A DNA stretch of 64,000 nt, taken from Hanstruepera marina (lineage in GTDB: Bacteria > Bacteroidota > Bacteroidia > Flavobacteriales > Flavobacteriaceae). The stretch lies in the NCBI RefSeq assembly GCF_019880635.1, contig NZ_JAINVX010000001.1:1220001-1284000 (forward strand), given 5' to 3'. The position numbers and the translations under genes were made by a program. Under the pieces are notes generated by a model, which saw nothing but the letters and a program-made list of their open reading frames with translations, searched no databases and had not been told where the DNA came from. Shown here in pieces: positions 18,822 to 28,127 of the stretch (position 1 is its first letter; every line of letters begins with the position of its first letter).

Positions 18822-19598
18822 ATGAGTCTTACTTTTTATAAATATCAAGGAACAGGTAATGATTTTGTAATCATTGATAATCGACAGTTAGTTTTTGACA
18901 AAAACAATACCAAACTTGTCAAATACTTATGCGACAGACGTTTTGGCATTGGGGCAGATGGATTAATTCTGTTGGAAAATGACAAGACTTCAGATTTTAA
19001 AATGGTGTATTACAATGCCGATGGCAATGAAAGTACAATGTGTGGCAATGGTGGACGATGCATTGTAGCTTTTGCCCAATTTTTGGGTATTATAGAAAAG
19101 CAAACCACTTTTCTGGCTATTGATGGATTACACGAGGCCTATATTGAAGGTGATGTTGTAAAACTTAAAATGCAGGATGTTGCTGAAATTAAAACGTATA
19201 ACAATTATGTGTTTTTAGATACAGGCTCGCCCCATCATGTTCAAATGGAATCAGATTTGGAGCATTTAGATGTTAAAGTAGTAGGGTGTGAAATTCGATA
19301 TGGTAACCCATACAATGAGGAGGGTGCTAATGTGAATTTTGTATCAAAAATTTCTAACGAAGAGTTTGCAGTCAGAACTTATGAACGAGGCGTCGAAGAT
19401 GAAACGCTATCGTGCGGAACTGGAGTAACTGCAGTAGCTTTAGCTATGCATGAAATTGGAGAAACCCAAAATACTGTGATAACTTTAAACACCGAAGGAG
19501 GACAATTGCAGGTTTCATTTAAAAAGAACGATTTGGGCTATCATGATATTTGGTTGATAGGTCCGGCAAAAAGGGTCTTTAAAGGCAATTTGGCATGA
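18822..19598 (+). CDS. dapF: Diaminopimelate epimerase
   Basis: It converts LL- to meso-diaminopimelate, the precursor of lysine and of peptidoglycan cross-links. The 258-residue protein has the two catalytic cysteines, Cys74 in TMCGNGGRC and Cys198 in LSCGTGVTA, and the N-terminal YQGTGNDF. I chose the ATG at 18822: the in-frame TTG at 18789 would place the -7 element inside the coding region and add 11 residues not expected in the family. It opens a plus-strand run with GNAT, mltG and DUF2279, each overlapping or nearly so. Confidence 0.97.
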   Translation: MSLTFYKYQGTGNDFVIIDNRQLVFDKNNTKLVKYLCDRRFGIGADGLILLENDKTSDFKMVYYNADGNESTMCGNGGRCIVAFAQFLGIIEKQTTFLAIDGLHEAYIEGDVVKLKMQDVAEIKTYNNYVFLDTGSPHHVQMESDLEHLDVKVVGCEIRYGNPYNEEGANVNFVSKISNEEFAVRTYERGVEDETLSCGTGVTAVALAMHEIGETQNTVITLNTEGGQLQVSFKKNDLGYHDIWLIGPAKRVFKGNLA

Positions 19599-20119
19599 TT
19601 ACACTAAAAGGCAAAAATCTCTACTTAAGAGCATTAGAACCCGAAGATTTAGAATTTGTTTTCAGTATTGAAAACGATGAAGATCTGTGGGAATTAAGTG
19701 CTACCCAAACACCGTATTCCAGATTTCTTATAAAACAATATTTGGATAATGCGCACCAAGATATTTTTGAAGCCAAGCAATTACGATTGGTTATCTGCAA
19801 TTACGATAACAAAACACTCGGATTGATTGACTTGTTTGATTTCGATTTTAAAAATAAGAGAGCTGGAGTGGGGATTTTAATAAAACGGCAAGAAGATAGA
19901 GCTCAAGGTCACGGAAGGGAAGCTCTTGATCTGTTGGTGAATTATAGTTTCGACACCTTGCATTTACACCAGTTATACTGTAATATTTCTGAAGATAATG
20001 AAGTTAGCCTTTCGTTATTTGAAAAAAAAGGATTTAAAAGAGTGGGCTTAAAAAACGACTGGAATTTTAATGGTAAAACCTATAAAAACGAATTTTTATT
20101 ACAATTAATTAATAACTAA
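19595..20119 (+). CDS. GNAT-family N-acetyltransferase
   Basis: A 174-residue acetyl-CoA-dependent acetyltransferase of the RimJ/RimL/SpeG type. LYLRALEPEDLEFVFSIEND opens it, the acetyl-CoA loop is in the GVGILIKRQEDRAQGHGREALDLL region (about 88-110), and ALF-like SLSLFEKKGFKRVG lies near the end (about 134-147). Substrate unknown. It overlaps dapF by 4 bases and mltG by 1 base, so it is made from the dapF message. Confidence 0.88.
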   Translation: MITLKGKNLYLRALEPEDLEFVFSIENDEDLWELSATQTPYSRFLIKQYLDNAHQDIFEAKQLRLVICNYDNKTLGLIDLFDFDFKNKRAGVGILIKRQEDRAQGHGREALDLLVNYSFDTLHLHQLYCNISEDNEVSLSLFEKKGFKRVGLKNDWNFNGKTYKNEFLLQLINN

Positions 20120-21162
20120 TGTACATTAAGAAAATACTTTGGGCAATTGCCTTGTTGGGGCTTGTAGTGGCAGCCTACTTTGCATATTACGTTTACAGTG
20201 CTATGTTTAAACCCAATACTGCTTTTAACAATGAAGCGGCATATATTTATGTCCCAACTCATGCAGATTATGATGATGTTCGTCAGCAGTTAGTGCCCTT
20301 ATTAAAAGATATCGATAAGTTTGATGCGCTTGCAGAGCGCAAACAATACACTACAAATATTAGAGCTGGACGTTATGCCATTAAAAAAGGTATGAGTAAT
20401 AACGATATTATTAACTCAATCCGCAGTAAAAACTTACCTATTCAAATAGCATTTAATAATCAAGAGTCTTTGGAAAAACTTGCTGGCAGGATATCCACAC
20501 AGATAGAGGCAGATAGTTTGTCTTTAATTACGGCAATGAGCGATGAGGCTTTTTTGAATGAGCATGGGTTTTCTAAAGCCACGGCATTAGGTATGTACAT
20601 TCCAAACAGCTATGAGTTTTTCTGGAACACCTCTGCTGAAAAGTTTCGAGAGCGTATGCTAACAGAGTATCAACGCTTTTGGACAGATGGGAGAAGAGCC
20701 AAGGCAAAACAGTTAAATATGTCAATACATGATGTTATGGCACTAGCTTCTATTGTTTATGAGGAATCTAAAAAGAAAGATGAACAACCAAGAGTGGCTG
20801 GAGTTTATATTAATCGGTTAAAGTTAGGGATGCCTCTTCAGGCTGATCCAACTTTAAAGTTTGCTGCTTACCAATTGCCTGAATATCAAAATACAGTTAT
20901 TAAACGAGTGCTCAATAAACATAAAGAAATTGAATCGCCTTATAACACCTACAAATACGCTGGATTGCCACCTGGGTTAATTACAATGCCTGATATTTCT
21001 GCAATAGATGCGGTTTTAAATTATGAAAAACATAATTACTTGTATTTTGCAGCCGATGCCAAAAGAATAGGCTATCATAAATTTGCAAAAACCTTAAGTC
21101 AGCATAATGCCAATGCAAGAGAATATCAACGTTATCTATCGTCTCAAGGTATATATAAATAA
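20119..21162 (+). CDS. mltG: Endolytic murein transglycosylase (YceG/MltG)
   Basis: MltG is an inner-membrane enzyme that cuts nascent glycan strands and sets their length. The 347-residue protein has a membrane anchor at about 5-27, a LysM-like part (about 90-125), then the YceG core with the catalytic Glu in ASIVYEESKKKDE (about 212-224), and VAGVYINRLKLGMPLQADPT. A late NTYKYAGLPPGLITMP stretch is also typical. Its ATG shares a base with the GNAT stop codon (TAATG). Next to dapF it forms a cell-wall group. Confidence 0.95.
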   Translation: MYIKKILWAIALLGLVVAAYFAYYVYSAMFKPNTAFNNEAAYIYVPTHADYDDVRQQLVPLLKDIDKFDALAERKQYTTNIRAGRYAIKKGMSNNDIINSIRSKNLPIQIAFNNQESLEKLAGRISTQIEADSLSLITAMSDEAFLNEHGFSKATALGMYIPNSYEFFWNTSAEKFRERMLTEYQRFWTDGRRAKAKQLNMSIHDVMALASIVYEESKKKDEQPRVAGVYINRLKLGMPLQADPTLKFAAYQLPEYQNTVIKRVLNKHKEIESPYNTYKYAGLPPGLITMPDISAIDAVLNYEKHNYLYFAADAKRIGYHKFAKTLSQHNANAREYQRYLSSQGIYK

Positions 21163-21164
21163 AG

Positions 21165-22073
21165 GTGAAACGCTTTTTAATACATAGTGTTTTTATTTTT
21201 ATTTCGATTGCGTCGTTCTCTCAATCTAAAATCAATCTGTTTTTAAAACCCAGTGATACATTACATCCTACTAGGCGTAATGCTGTAATTATAGCTGAAG
21301 CATCATTAGCAACCTTGTCACTTGTTGCTTTGGATCAATTGTGGTATAAAGATTATCCAAGGTCAAAGTTTCATACCATAAATGATAATAATGAATGGCT
21401 TCAGGTTGATAAGTTCGGACATGCCTATTCGTCTTATCAATTAGGTAAATTTGGTGCTCATGCTTTAAATTGGAGTGGTGTAAGTGAAAAAAATCAGTTA
21501 ATCTATGGTGCCACTTTAGGTTTTGTTTTTCTGGGAGTTGTTGAGGTTTTTGACGGCTTTTCGGAAGAATGGGGATTTTCTTGGGGTGATATTGGAGCTA
21601 ATGCTTTAGGTACAGGATTGTATGTTGGTCAGGAGTTGTTATGGAACGAACAGCGTATCATAATGAAATATTCGTTTCACCAAACACATTACGCGCAGCA
21701 AAGTTCGGATGTTTTGGGTAATGGACTGTCTCAAGAATTTTTAAAAGATTATAATGGACAAACTTATTGGTTGAGTGTTAATTTACATTCTTTTTTTAAA
21801 AATTCTAAAATCCCAAAATGGCTTAATCTGGCATTTGGCTATGGAGCAGAAGGTATGGTTTCCGATTCTTCTGACACTGTAACAAACCCTTTTCATGTTG
21901 ATGAGCCTTACAGGCAATTCTATTTTAGCCTAGATATTGACTTGAGTAGAATTCAAACAAATTCTCATGTTTTAAGGACATTATTTGACGTTTTTAACAT
22001 GATTAAGGTGCCATTTCCTGCTGTGGAGTTCACCGATAAAAATGGCATAACCCTACACGGAATCTATTTTTAG
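21165..22073 (+). CDS. DUF2279 (YfiM-like) exported protein
   Basis: A 302-residue protein with a signal peptide (about 1-20) and a GTG start 2 bases after mltG. Features of the DUF2279/YfiM family are DKFGHAYSSYQLGK (about 84-97), GFVFLGVVEVFDGFSEEWGFSWGDIGANALG and a later DIDLSRIQT beta segment. Members are probably outer-membrane or periplasmic; function unknown. Tight coupling to mltG suggests a role in the envelope, which is inference. Confidence 0.85.
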   Translation: MKRFLIHSVFIFISIASFSQSKINLFLKPSDTLHPTRRNAVIIAEASLATLSLVALDQLWYKDYPRSKFHTINDNNEWLQVDKFGHAYSSYQLGKFGAHALNWSGVSEKNQLIYGATLGFVFLGVVEVFDGFSEEWGFSWGDIGANALGTGLYVGQELLWNEQRIIMKYSFHQTHYAQQSSDVLGNGLSQEFLKDYNGQTYWLSVNLHSFFKNSKIPKWLNLAFGYGAEGMVSDSSDTVTNPFHVDEPYRQFYFSLDIDLSRIQTNSHVLRTLFDVFNMIKVPFPAVEFTDKNGITLHGIYF

Positions 22074-22114
22074 AACACTTAAACGATTAATTTTCAGGGT
22101 TTAAAAAAAAGTCA

Positions 22115-22122
22115 TACCTTTG
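22115..22122 (+). promoter_or_regulatory. Probable promoter of the lysozyme-like gene, -7 element
   Basis: TACCTTTG matches TAnnTTTG, giving a start near 22129 and a leader of about 50 bases before the ATG at 22181. Confidence 0.6.
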
Positions 22123-22180
22123 CAAGCTGAAATTTCAAAGCAATTTTCCCTCAAGAAATGCGTTGAAGAAATTGAAAACT

Positions 22181-22846
22181 ATGAGAAAAAATATTGGAAG
22201 TTTTTTAGCCCTATCGCTTACAATATGTGTTTTAGTATTTAGTTCGTTTAAAACGAACAAAGCGATTACAGAAGACGTGTATTCTCAAAATGATGTTGCT
22301 TTAAATGAAGTTGAAACATCAAACGAAGAAGTGTTAAATGTGTTTCCTGCACATAACCCTCACAAACCTTTTTCCCCAACTTTAGGTAAATCTTACATTG
22401 GATTCAAAGAAGCTTTAGGTTTTAAAGAGTCAAGAGGAGATTACTCAACAGTGAATACTTTTGGGTATTTAGGTAAATATCAGTTTGGCAAGGAAACCTT
22501 AAAACTTATTGGAATTTATAATCCAGTATTGTTTTTAAATACACCTGAATTACAAGAAAAAGCTTTTTTAGCAAACGCAGAGCGTAATAAGTGGATATTA
22601 AGAAAGGATATCAATCGTTTTGTTGGCAAAGTAATAAATGGTATTGAGATTACTGAATCTGGAATTTTAGCTGCAGCTCATTTAGCGGGTCCTGGAAACG
22701 TTAAAAAGTTTTTAAGAAGCTATGGAGCTAATGGTTTTTCGGATGCTTATGGAACTTCAATTTCATATTATATGAAAAAGTTTTCGGGTTATGATACATC
22801 GTTTATCAAACCTAATAGAAAAGCAAAGGTTAAAATGAAAGCGTAA
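22181..22846 (+). CDS. Exported lysozyme-like (putative muramidase/transglycosylase) protein
   Basis: A 221-residue protein with a signal peptide (about 1-29). The mature part has GFKEALGFKESRGDYSTVNTFGYLGKYQFG (about 74-103), with Glu of KESRGDY in the place of the catalytic acid of lysozyme-like transglycosylases, and later GILAAAHLAGPGNVKKFL (about 164-181), the usual second half of this fold. It probably cuts peptidoglycan. I chose the ATG at 22181 over an in-frame TTG at 22163. The gene ends at a terminator embedded in the convergent neighbour. Confidence 0.8.
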   Translation: MRKNIGSFLALSLTICVLVFSSFKTNKAITEDVYSQNDVALNEVETSNEEVLNVFPAHNPHKPFSPTLGKSYIGFKEALGFKESRGDYSTVNTFGYLGKYQFGKETLKLIGIYNPVLFLNTPELQEKAFLANAERNKWILRKDINRFVGKVINGIEITESGILAAAHLAGPGNVKKFLRSYGANGFSDAYGTSISYYMKKFSGYDTSFIKPNRKAKVKMKA

Positions 22847-22851
22847 CAGGT

Positions 22852-23568
22852 TTAGTTTTTATAAATAATAAATAGTGCAGGTCGTTTATGGAGGTCTGCA
22901 CTATTTTTTTTCCATTCACTTACCGTTTTTGTTTTAATGTATTCTGTTGACAAAGTAATGTCACAGGCTACACATACTTGTGTTTCATCTTGTAAAAATT
23001 TACAAATATCTTCAAGCATAGCGTTGTTTCGGTAAGGTGTTTCTATAAATAATTGCGATTGATTCTGCTGCTGCGATAAGCGTTCTAATCGTATTAATTC
23101 CCTTTTTCTGTCCTGCTTATCTATTGGAAGATAGCCGTTGAATGCAAAGCTTTGCCCTGTCATTCCTGAACTCATAACGGCCATAAGTATAGACGATGGA
23201 CCAACTAAAGGGACTACTTGAATATTTTTGTCATGGGCAAATTTAACAACTTCAGCACCAGGATCTGCTACTGCCGGACAACCAGCTTCAGAAATTAAAC
23301 CAACATCTTCACCTTTTAAACACGGTTCCAAAAAAGTAGGGATTTCTTGTGGGTCGGTATGTTTGTTTAGTGTAAAAAGTTTTAAACTTGGTTGGCTTTT
23401 TTCTGGAGCAATAGATTTTATGAAGCGTCGTGTTGTTTTTTCATTTTCTACTATATATGTGTCCATTTGCTCAATAATTCGTTTTATGGTTACAGGTAAT
23501 ACGTCTAACGGATTGCTTTCGCCAAGTGTTGTTGGTATAAGGTAAAGTTTGCCTTGTATAATGGTCAT
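22852..23568 (-). CDS. SAM-dependent methyltransferase of the tetrapyrrole-methylase (RsmI-like) fold
   Basis: A 238-residue class III methyltransferase. LYLIPTTLGES opens it, then LISEAGCPAVADPGAEVV (about 90-107) and VPLVGPSSILMAVMSSGMTGQSFAFNGYLP (about 119-148), the motifs that bind S-adenosylmethionine in RsmI and the CbiF group. Full RsmI (about 280 residues, 2'-O-methylates C1402 of 16S rRNA) has a longer C-terminus, so this may be a short relative; target not certain. The start codon overlaps the upstream stop by 1 base. Confidence 0.85.
   Translation of the reverse strand: MTIIQGKLYLIPTTLGESNPLDVLPVTIKRIIEQMDTYIVENEKTTRRFIKSIAPEKSQPSLKLFTLNKHTDPQEIPTFLEPCLKGEDVGLISEAGCPAVADPGAEVVKFAHDKNIQVVPLVGPSSILMAVMSSGMTGQSFAFNGYLPIDKQDRKRELIRLERLSQQQNQSQLFIETPYRNNAMLEDICKFLQDETQVCVACDITLSTEYIKTKTVSEWKKNSADLHKRPALFIIYKN
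22871..22912 (+). terminator. Intrinsic terminator lying inside the convergent methyltransferase gene
   Basis: AATAGTGCAG (22871-22880) pairs with CTGCACTATT (22896-22905), followed by a run of 8 or more T. It serves the plus-strand lysozyme-like gene ending at 22846, yet the whole stem encodes the last 20 or so residues of the minus-strand gene at 22852-23568. Confidence 0.8.
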
Positions 23569-24968
23569 TAGTTTACAACAAGTTTTTTTGTAATAGAATT
23601 TGAATTAGAGTTTGTGATTTTTATCATGTAAATACCCCTAGCAATATCATGGGTAGAAATGTTTATGGTTTTTCCAGATAGTTCGGTTAACGATTTTATT
23701 TGTTTGCCTTGCAAATCAAAAATTGTAACATCTTTAATTTCACCAGTTGAAACGGAAACGGTCAGGTTGGATTCAGTAGGGTTTGGATATAATTTTATTT
23801 TGTTTCTATTGAATTCTTCAATACTTAAATTGGAATCGATAATATGGTATATATTTCCTGAATCACGACCAGAAATATACAGCTCACCATTAAAGGCTTC
23901 CCCAAAAGAAGTCCAACCATTACCAGAAAATTGTTGAGAAAATGCCATTTCCCAAGTGCTGCCATTATAGCTTAAAACACCTATTTCGTCACTACAATAA
24001 TCGGCAAAAAGATACTTGCCCGTCAAGTTGGAATAGATTGAGCCGCGATATACATAGCCTCCGGTAATTGAACATTTAAAGGCGCCACTTGACGAGTGGG
24101 TGTATTGAGCAACAGGAAACGTCATTGTACTCATGCTTGGACAACCAGAATTATTATAAACAGAATTTCCTTCATAACAGCGCCATCCATAATTTAAACC
24201 ATCCTCGGTAATGGCAACACTATTTATTTCTTCAATGTCAAACTGACCAACATCTGCTATCCAAAGGTCGTTAGTTTGACTATCAAACGAGAAGCGCCAC
24301 GGGTTTCGTAAACCATAAGCCCAAATTTCATCTAAAGCACTTGCATTCCCGACAAAAGGATTATCGTTTGGTATGGCGTAATTATTTCCGCCTTGAGCGT
24401 TGTTGACATCTATCCGCAACATTTTACCCAATAAAGTTGTTAAATTTTGAGAGCGATTTTCCGGGTCGCCTCCAGAACCACCATCACCAGTTGCAATATA
24501 TAAATAGCCATCGCTTCCAAAAGCCATATCGCCACCATTATGGTTTGAATAGGGTTGTGAAATGGTTAGCAGATTAACTTCTGTATTAGGATCTGCGGTA
24601 TTGCCATTAGGAGGGTTAGCAACAAATCTGGAAACTACGGTGTTACCACTATTGTTAATATAATTAACAAACACATAGCCGTTTGACAGATAATTGGGAT
24701 GAAAAGCTAAACCTAACAAACCGCGTTCATTTCCACTATTTATTACACGGTCATCAATATTGAGATAAGGTGTGCCATTTACTGATCCATCTGGATTTAC
24801 TATTTTGATAATACCATCTTGTTCTACAACAAACAGCCTGTCATCTCCAGCATTTTTAATGCCAATTGGACTATTAAATCCAGAGGCAAATAGTTCAATG
24901 TCTATAACTTGAGAAATTATTAAAGAGGGTAATAATAGTAAAGTAAATAAAAGGGTTAAGTTTTTCAT
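23568..24968 (-). CDS. Secreted PQQ-type sugar dehydrogenase-like protein with T9SS sorting domain
   Basis: A 466-residue protein: signal peptide (about 1-20), a six-bladed propeller of the glucose/sorbosone dehydrogenase family (about 22-360; FASGFNSPIGIKN, GLLGLAFHPNYLSNGYVFVNYI, HNGGDMAFGSDGYLYIATGDGG, YGLRNPWRFSFD), and a T9SS type A C-terminal domain (about 390-466; LYPNPTESNLTV, ending in TKKLVVN). It should be exported and anchored or released by the type IX system, and oxidise a sugar or alcohol with PQQ. I chose the ATG at 24968; a longer start at 25007 would put 13 odd residues before a normal signal peptide. Confidence 0.9.
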   Translation of the reverse strand: MKNLTLLFTLLLLPSLIISQVIDIELFASGFNSPIGIKNAGDDRLFVVEQDGIIKIVNPDGSVNGTPYLNIDDRVINSGNERGLLGLAFHPNYLSNGYVFVNYINNSGNTVVSRFVANPPNGNTADPNTEVNLLTISQPYSNHNGGDMAFGSDGYLYIATGDGGSGGDPENRSQNLTTLLGKMLRIDVNNAQGGNNYAIPNDNPFVGNASALDEIWAYGLRNPWRFSFDSQTNDLWIADVGQFDIEEINSVAITEDGLNYGWRCYEGNSVYNNSGCPSMSTMTFPVAQYTHSSSGAFKCSITGGYVYRGSIYSNLTGKYLFADYCSDEIGVLSYNGSTWEMAFSQQFSGNGWTSFGEAFNGELYISGRDSGNIYHIIDSNLSIEEFNRNKIKLYPNPTESNLTVSVSTGEIKDVTIFDLQGKQIKSLTELSGKTINISTHDIARGIYMIKITNSNSNSITKKLVVN

Positions 24969-25032
24969 GGCTATAATTTTTATACAACCAAAATACAAAA
25001 AAATCAAAGAATGATATGTATTGTTTTGAAAC

Positions 25033-25494
25033 CTATTTGTTGTTTTTAAGCTTTAAGGCTATCTCGCTACAGGCCTCGTCAAGCATCTTAAATGTGTTTT
25101 CAAAGCCTTGTATGCCACCCGTGTAGGGGTCTGGAACACTATGGTTTTGTTCTGGATAAATCTCATTTAGAATAAAATAGACTTTGTCAACATCATCTTG
25201 ATTTCGTGCCAGCTTTATGACGTTTTTATAATTGGATTCGTCCATGACATAAATTAAATCGAAATTATCAAAATCTAAAACAGTAAATTGTCTGCCTCTT
25301 TGGTTGGTAATATCCAATCCGTATTTTTTAGCTATTTGAATAGAGCGTTTGTCAGGCAAATCACCAACATGATAGTTTCCAGTTCCGGCCGAATCTACAA
25401 TAAAACCTGGTTGAGGTAATTTTGATTTTAGAATACCTTCAGCTAATGGTGAACGGCAGATATTGCCTAAACAAACCATAAGGATTTTGGTCAT
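25033..25494 (-). CDS. Low-molecular-weight protein tyrosine phosphatase
   Basis: A 153-residue cytoplasmic phosphatase. The P-loop C-x5-R is C8-LGNIC-R14 followed by SPLAEG, and the general acid is Asp122 in VPDPYTGG. In bacteria these enzymes often act on tyrosine kinases for polysaccharide export or on protein arginine phosphates; target not shown here. It starts 13 bases after dnaA on the same strand. Confidence 0.93.
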   Translation of the reverse strand: MTKILMVCLGNICRSPLAEGILKSKLPQPGFIVDSAGTGNYHVGDLPDKRSIQIAKKYGLDITNQRGRQFTVLDFDNFDLIYVMDESNYKNVIKLARNQDDVDKVYFILNEIYPEQNHSVPDPYTGGIQGFENTFKMLDEACSEIALKLKNNK

Positions 25495-25507
25495 ATTGAC
25501 AGGATTT

Positions 25508-26935
25508 TTAAACGGACAGTTTCTTCGTTAAATCTTCAACGTATTTTCTGAATTGCTTATCTGTTGATGATAAATTGTCAACAGTTTTGCAAGCGTGTAA
25601 AACCGTCGCATGATCACGTTTACCTATTTGAGAGCCAATACTAGCCAAAGATGCCTTTGTGAATTTCTTGGCGAAAAACATAGCTAATTGCCTTGCTTGA
25701 ACAATATGGCGTTTACGTGTTTTAGATTGTAGTGTGTCCACATCCATTTGGAAGTAGTCTGAAACGATTTTTTGTATATAGTCTATAGAAACTTCGCGTT
25801 TTGTGTTCTTTACAAACTTTTCAACAACTTGTTTGGCTAAATCGGTAGTGATTTCTTTTTTATTGAACGACGATTGCGCAATTAGCGATATAATGGCACC
25901 TTCTAACTCACGAATGTTTGTTTTGATATGTTTGGCTACATACTCAATAATTTCTTCAGGCATTTCAACACCATCACGATATAGCTTGTTTTTCAAAATA
26001 GAAACACGTGTTTCAAAATCTGGGCTTTGCAATTCAGCCGAAAGTCCCCATTTAAAGCGCGATAACAAACGTTGCTCGATATCTTGCATGTCCACAGGAG
26101 CTTTGTCGCTTGTTAAAATTACCTGTTTGCCATTTTGGTGCAAGTGGTTGAAAATATGAAAGAAAACGTCTTGAGTTCCAGATTTTCCTGAAAGGAACTG
26201 AACGTCATCAATAATAAGTATGTCAATTATTTGATAGAAATGAATAAAATCATTTCTATTATTTTTCTTTACCGAGTCAATATATTGCTGGGTAAATTTT
26301 TCAGCTGAAATATATAAAACGGTTTTTTCAGGGTATTTATCTTTAATATCAACACCAATAGCATGTGCTAAATGTGTTTTTCCTAAACCAACACCACCAA
26401 AAATCAATAATGGGTTAAATGATGTACCGCCTGGTTTTGATGCCACAGCCAATCCGGCATTTCTGGCTAAACGATTAGAATCACCTTCCAAGAAATTTTC
26501 AAAATTATAGTTTGGGTTTAATTGCGATTCGATTTTAACATTTCGAATACCAGGAATGATAAACGGATTTCGCAATTCAGGACTTTTGTTGTTTAAAGGA
26601 ATGTCTACATCCTGTGCTTTAACAGCAGTGCGGTTGGAGCTAGGGATTTTTTCAGTAAAAGGCTGCTTATTGCCATAGGTGTTTTCCATTTTTATAATGT
26701 ACACCAATTTTGCAGTCTCGCCAAGCTCTTTATTTAAAGCAACTTTTAGAATTTTCACATAGTGTTCTTCCAACCACTCATAGAAAAATTTACTAGGAAC
26801 TTGAATGCTTAAGGCGTTATCGTCTAACTTAACTGCTACTATTGGTTCAAACCATGTTTTATATGCTTGCGGTTGTATATTATCCTTAATAAATTCAAGA
26901 CAATTTCCCCATACCGATTGCGCAGTTCTACTCAT
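25508..26935 (-). CDS. dnaA: Chromosomal replication initiator DnaA
   Basis: DnaA binds origin DNA and opens it for replication. The 475-residue protein has domain I (about 5-85), a linker, the AAA+ domain with Walker A GGVGLGKTH (about 180-188) and Walker B LIIDDVQFL (about 243-251), and domain IV with the DNA-binding KRDHATVLHACKTV (about 440-453). I looked for DnaA boxes (TTATNCACA) in the 183-base gap upstream and saw none, and no dnaN follows, so the origin is probably elsewhere. Confidence 0.98.
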   Translation of the reverse strand: MSRTAQSVWGNCLEFIKDNIQPQAYKTWFEPIVAVKLDDNALSIQVPSKFFYEWLEEHYVKILKVALNKELGETAKLVYIIKMENTYGNKQPFTEKIPSSNRTAVKAQDVDIPLNNKSPELRNPFIIPGIRNVKIESQLNPNYNFENFLEGDSNRLARNAGLAVASKPGGTSFNPLLIFGGVGLGKTHLAHAIGVDIKDKYPEKTVLYISAEKFTQQYIDSVKKNNRNDFIHFYQIIDILIIDDVQFLSGKSGTQDVFFHIFNHLHQNGKQVILTSDKAPVDMQDIEQRLLSRFKWGLSAELQSPDFETRVSILKNKLYRDGVEMPEEIIEYVAKHIKTNIRELEGAIISLIAQSSFNKKEITTDLAKQVVEKFVKNTKREVSIDYIQKIVSDYFQMDVDTLQSKTRKRHIVQARQLAMFFAKKFTKASLASIGSQIGKRDHATVLHACKTVDNLSSTDKQFRKYVEDLTKKLSV

Positions 26936-27118
26936 TCTTAAAGTTAAAATTTACTAGTTAGTTAGTTGAAGAGAAGTGGAATTCCCTTGTTGATCTTTAG
27001 CATGGCAAATATGTGAACAAAATTCTAAAAAAAAAAATGAATAGCTATTGAATTTTTAGATTTTTTTTCGCATGTTTAAATCCATGCCTAAACTACAAAA
27101 AAATATTTAATAAGCATT

Positions 27119-27517
27119 ATGAATTTCGATGAAATCCCAATAAGAGTGAGATATGGTGAAACTGACCAAATGGGAGTTGTGCATCATGGCAACTATGCAT
27201 TATATATGGAAATGGGACGAACAGAGTGGTTACGGAAAAAAGGAATTTCATATAAGCAAATGGAAGATGATGGTGTAATGTTACCCGTGATTTCTATGAG
27301 TTTAAAATTCAAAAAATCAGCCCTTTATGACGAGGTAATTAAAGTAAAAACTAGCCTCTCTAAACGACCTTCCGTTAAGATAGAATTTGACTATGAAATT
27401 TATAACGAATTGGGTGAGCTTTTGGTGACTGCAAACACCGTTTTGGCATTTATAAATATGGAAACAAAAAGGCCGATGAAATGCCCAGACTATATTTTAG
27501 AGAAACTAGATACCTAG
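27119..27517 (+). CDS. Acyl-CoA thioesterase, YbgC/4HBT type
   Basis: A 132-residue hotdog-fold protein. YGETDQMGVVHHGNYALYMEMGRTEWLR (about 12-39) holds the catalytic Asp16 and the HxNY motif of the 4-hydroxybenzoyl-CoA thioesterase family. It hydrolyses acyl-CoA thioesters; chain length not known. The 3' end overlaps the convergent YigZ-family gene by 12 bases. Confidence 0.93.
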   Translation: MNFDEIPIRVRYGETDQMGVVHHGNYALYMEMGRTEWLRKKGISYKQMEDDGVMLPVISMSLKFKKSALYDEVIKVKTSLSKRPSVKIEFDYEIYNELGELLVTANTVLAFINMETKRPMKCPDYILEKLDT

Positions 27518-28126
27518 TTCTTCTATTTCAACCTCATAAAGGTTTTTAAACGTTTCGTAAATAGATTTTGACTCTTTAAGTCTAACAGAAATGGTTATTT
27601 CACAAGTGAGTTCCAGTTTTTGATTTACAACAGTAAGATTGCGTTCTTTTATAATACGCATAACCTTGTTCATGTTTTTGTAGTCAAAAGCAACTACATA
27701 TTGAACATTAATGGTTTTGGTAATTATGTTAGACTTTTCTAAAGCCATTTGGGCAGCTGTTCTGTAAGCATTTATTAATCCGCCAACGCCCAATTTAACA
27801 CCTCCAAAATATCTGACTACAACAATTAGGATATTGGTGACGTCAAACGATTGTATTTGTCCATATATAGGCATTCCAGCACTGTTATTGGGTTCGCCAT
27901 CATCATTTGCTCTAAATTGTATGTTTTTTTCAGTTACTCCCAATTGATAAGCATAACACCAATGTCTTGCCGTATGGTGTTCTTTTTTCAATTGTTCAAG
28001 GTGTATTTTAATTGTGTCTTCAGATTCAACAGGAAATGCATAGCCGTAAAATTTACTGTTTTTGTCTTTGAATAAGACTTCTGTAGGAGCGGCCTTTATG
28101 GTTTTGTATGTGTCTTTTAATTTCAA
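27506..28126 (-). CDS. YigZ/IMPACT-family protein
   Basis: A 206-residue protein. Residues about 15-120 form the UPF0029/IMPACT domain: SKFYGYAFPVES, HHTARHWCYAYQLG, FRANDDGEPNNSAGMPIYGQI and VVRYFGGVKLGVGGLINAYR. The rest resembles a DUF1949 ferredoxin-like domain. Cellular role not established. Last in the operon ribD-HAD-EamA-YigZ, 1 base after EamA. Confidence 0.92.
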   Translation of the reverse strand: MKLKDTYKTIKAAPTEVLFKDKNSKFYGYAFPVESEDTIKIHLEQLKKEHHTARHWCYAYQLGVTEKNIQFRANDDGEPNNSAGMPIYGQIQSFDVTNILIVVVRYFGGVKLGVGGLINAYRTAAQMALEKSNIITKTINVQYVVAFDYKNMNKVMRIIKERNLTVVNQKLELTCEITISVRLKESKSIYETFKNLYEVEIEELGI

Positions 28127-28127
28127 A

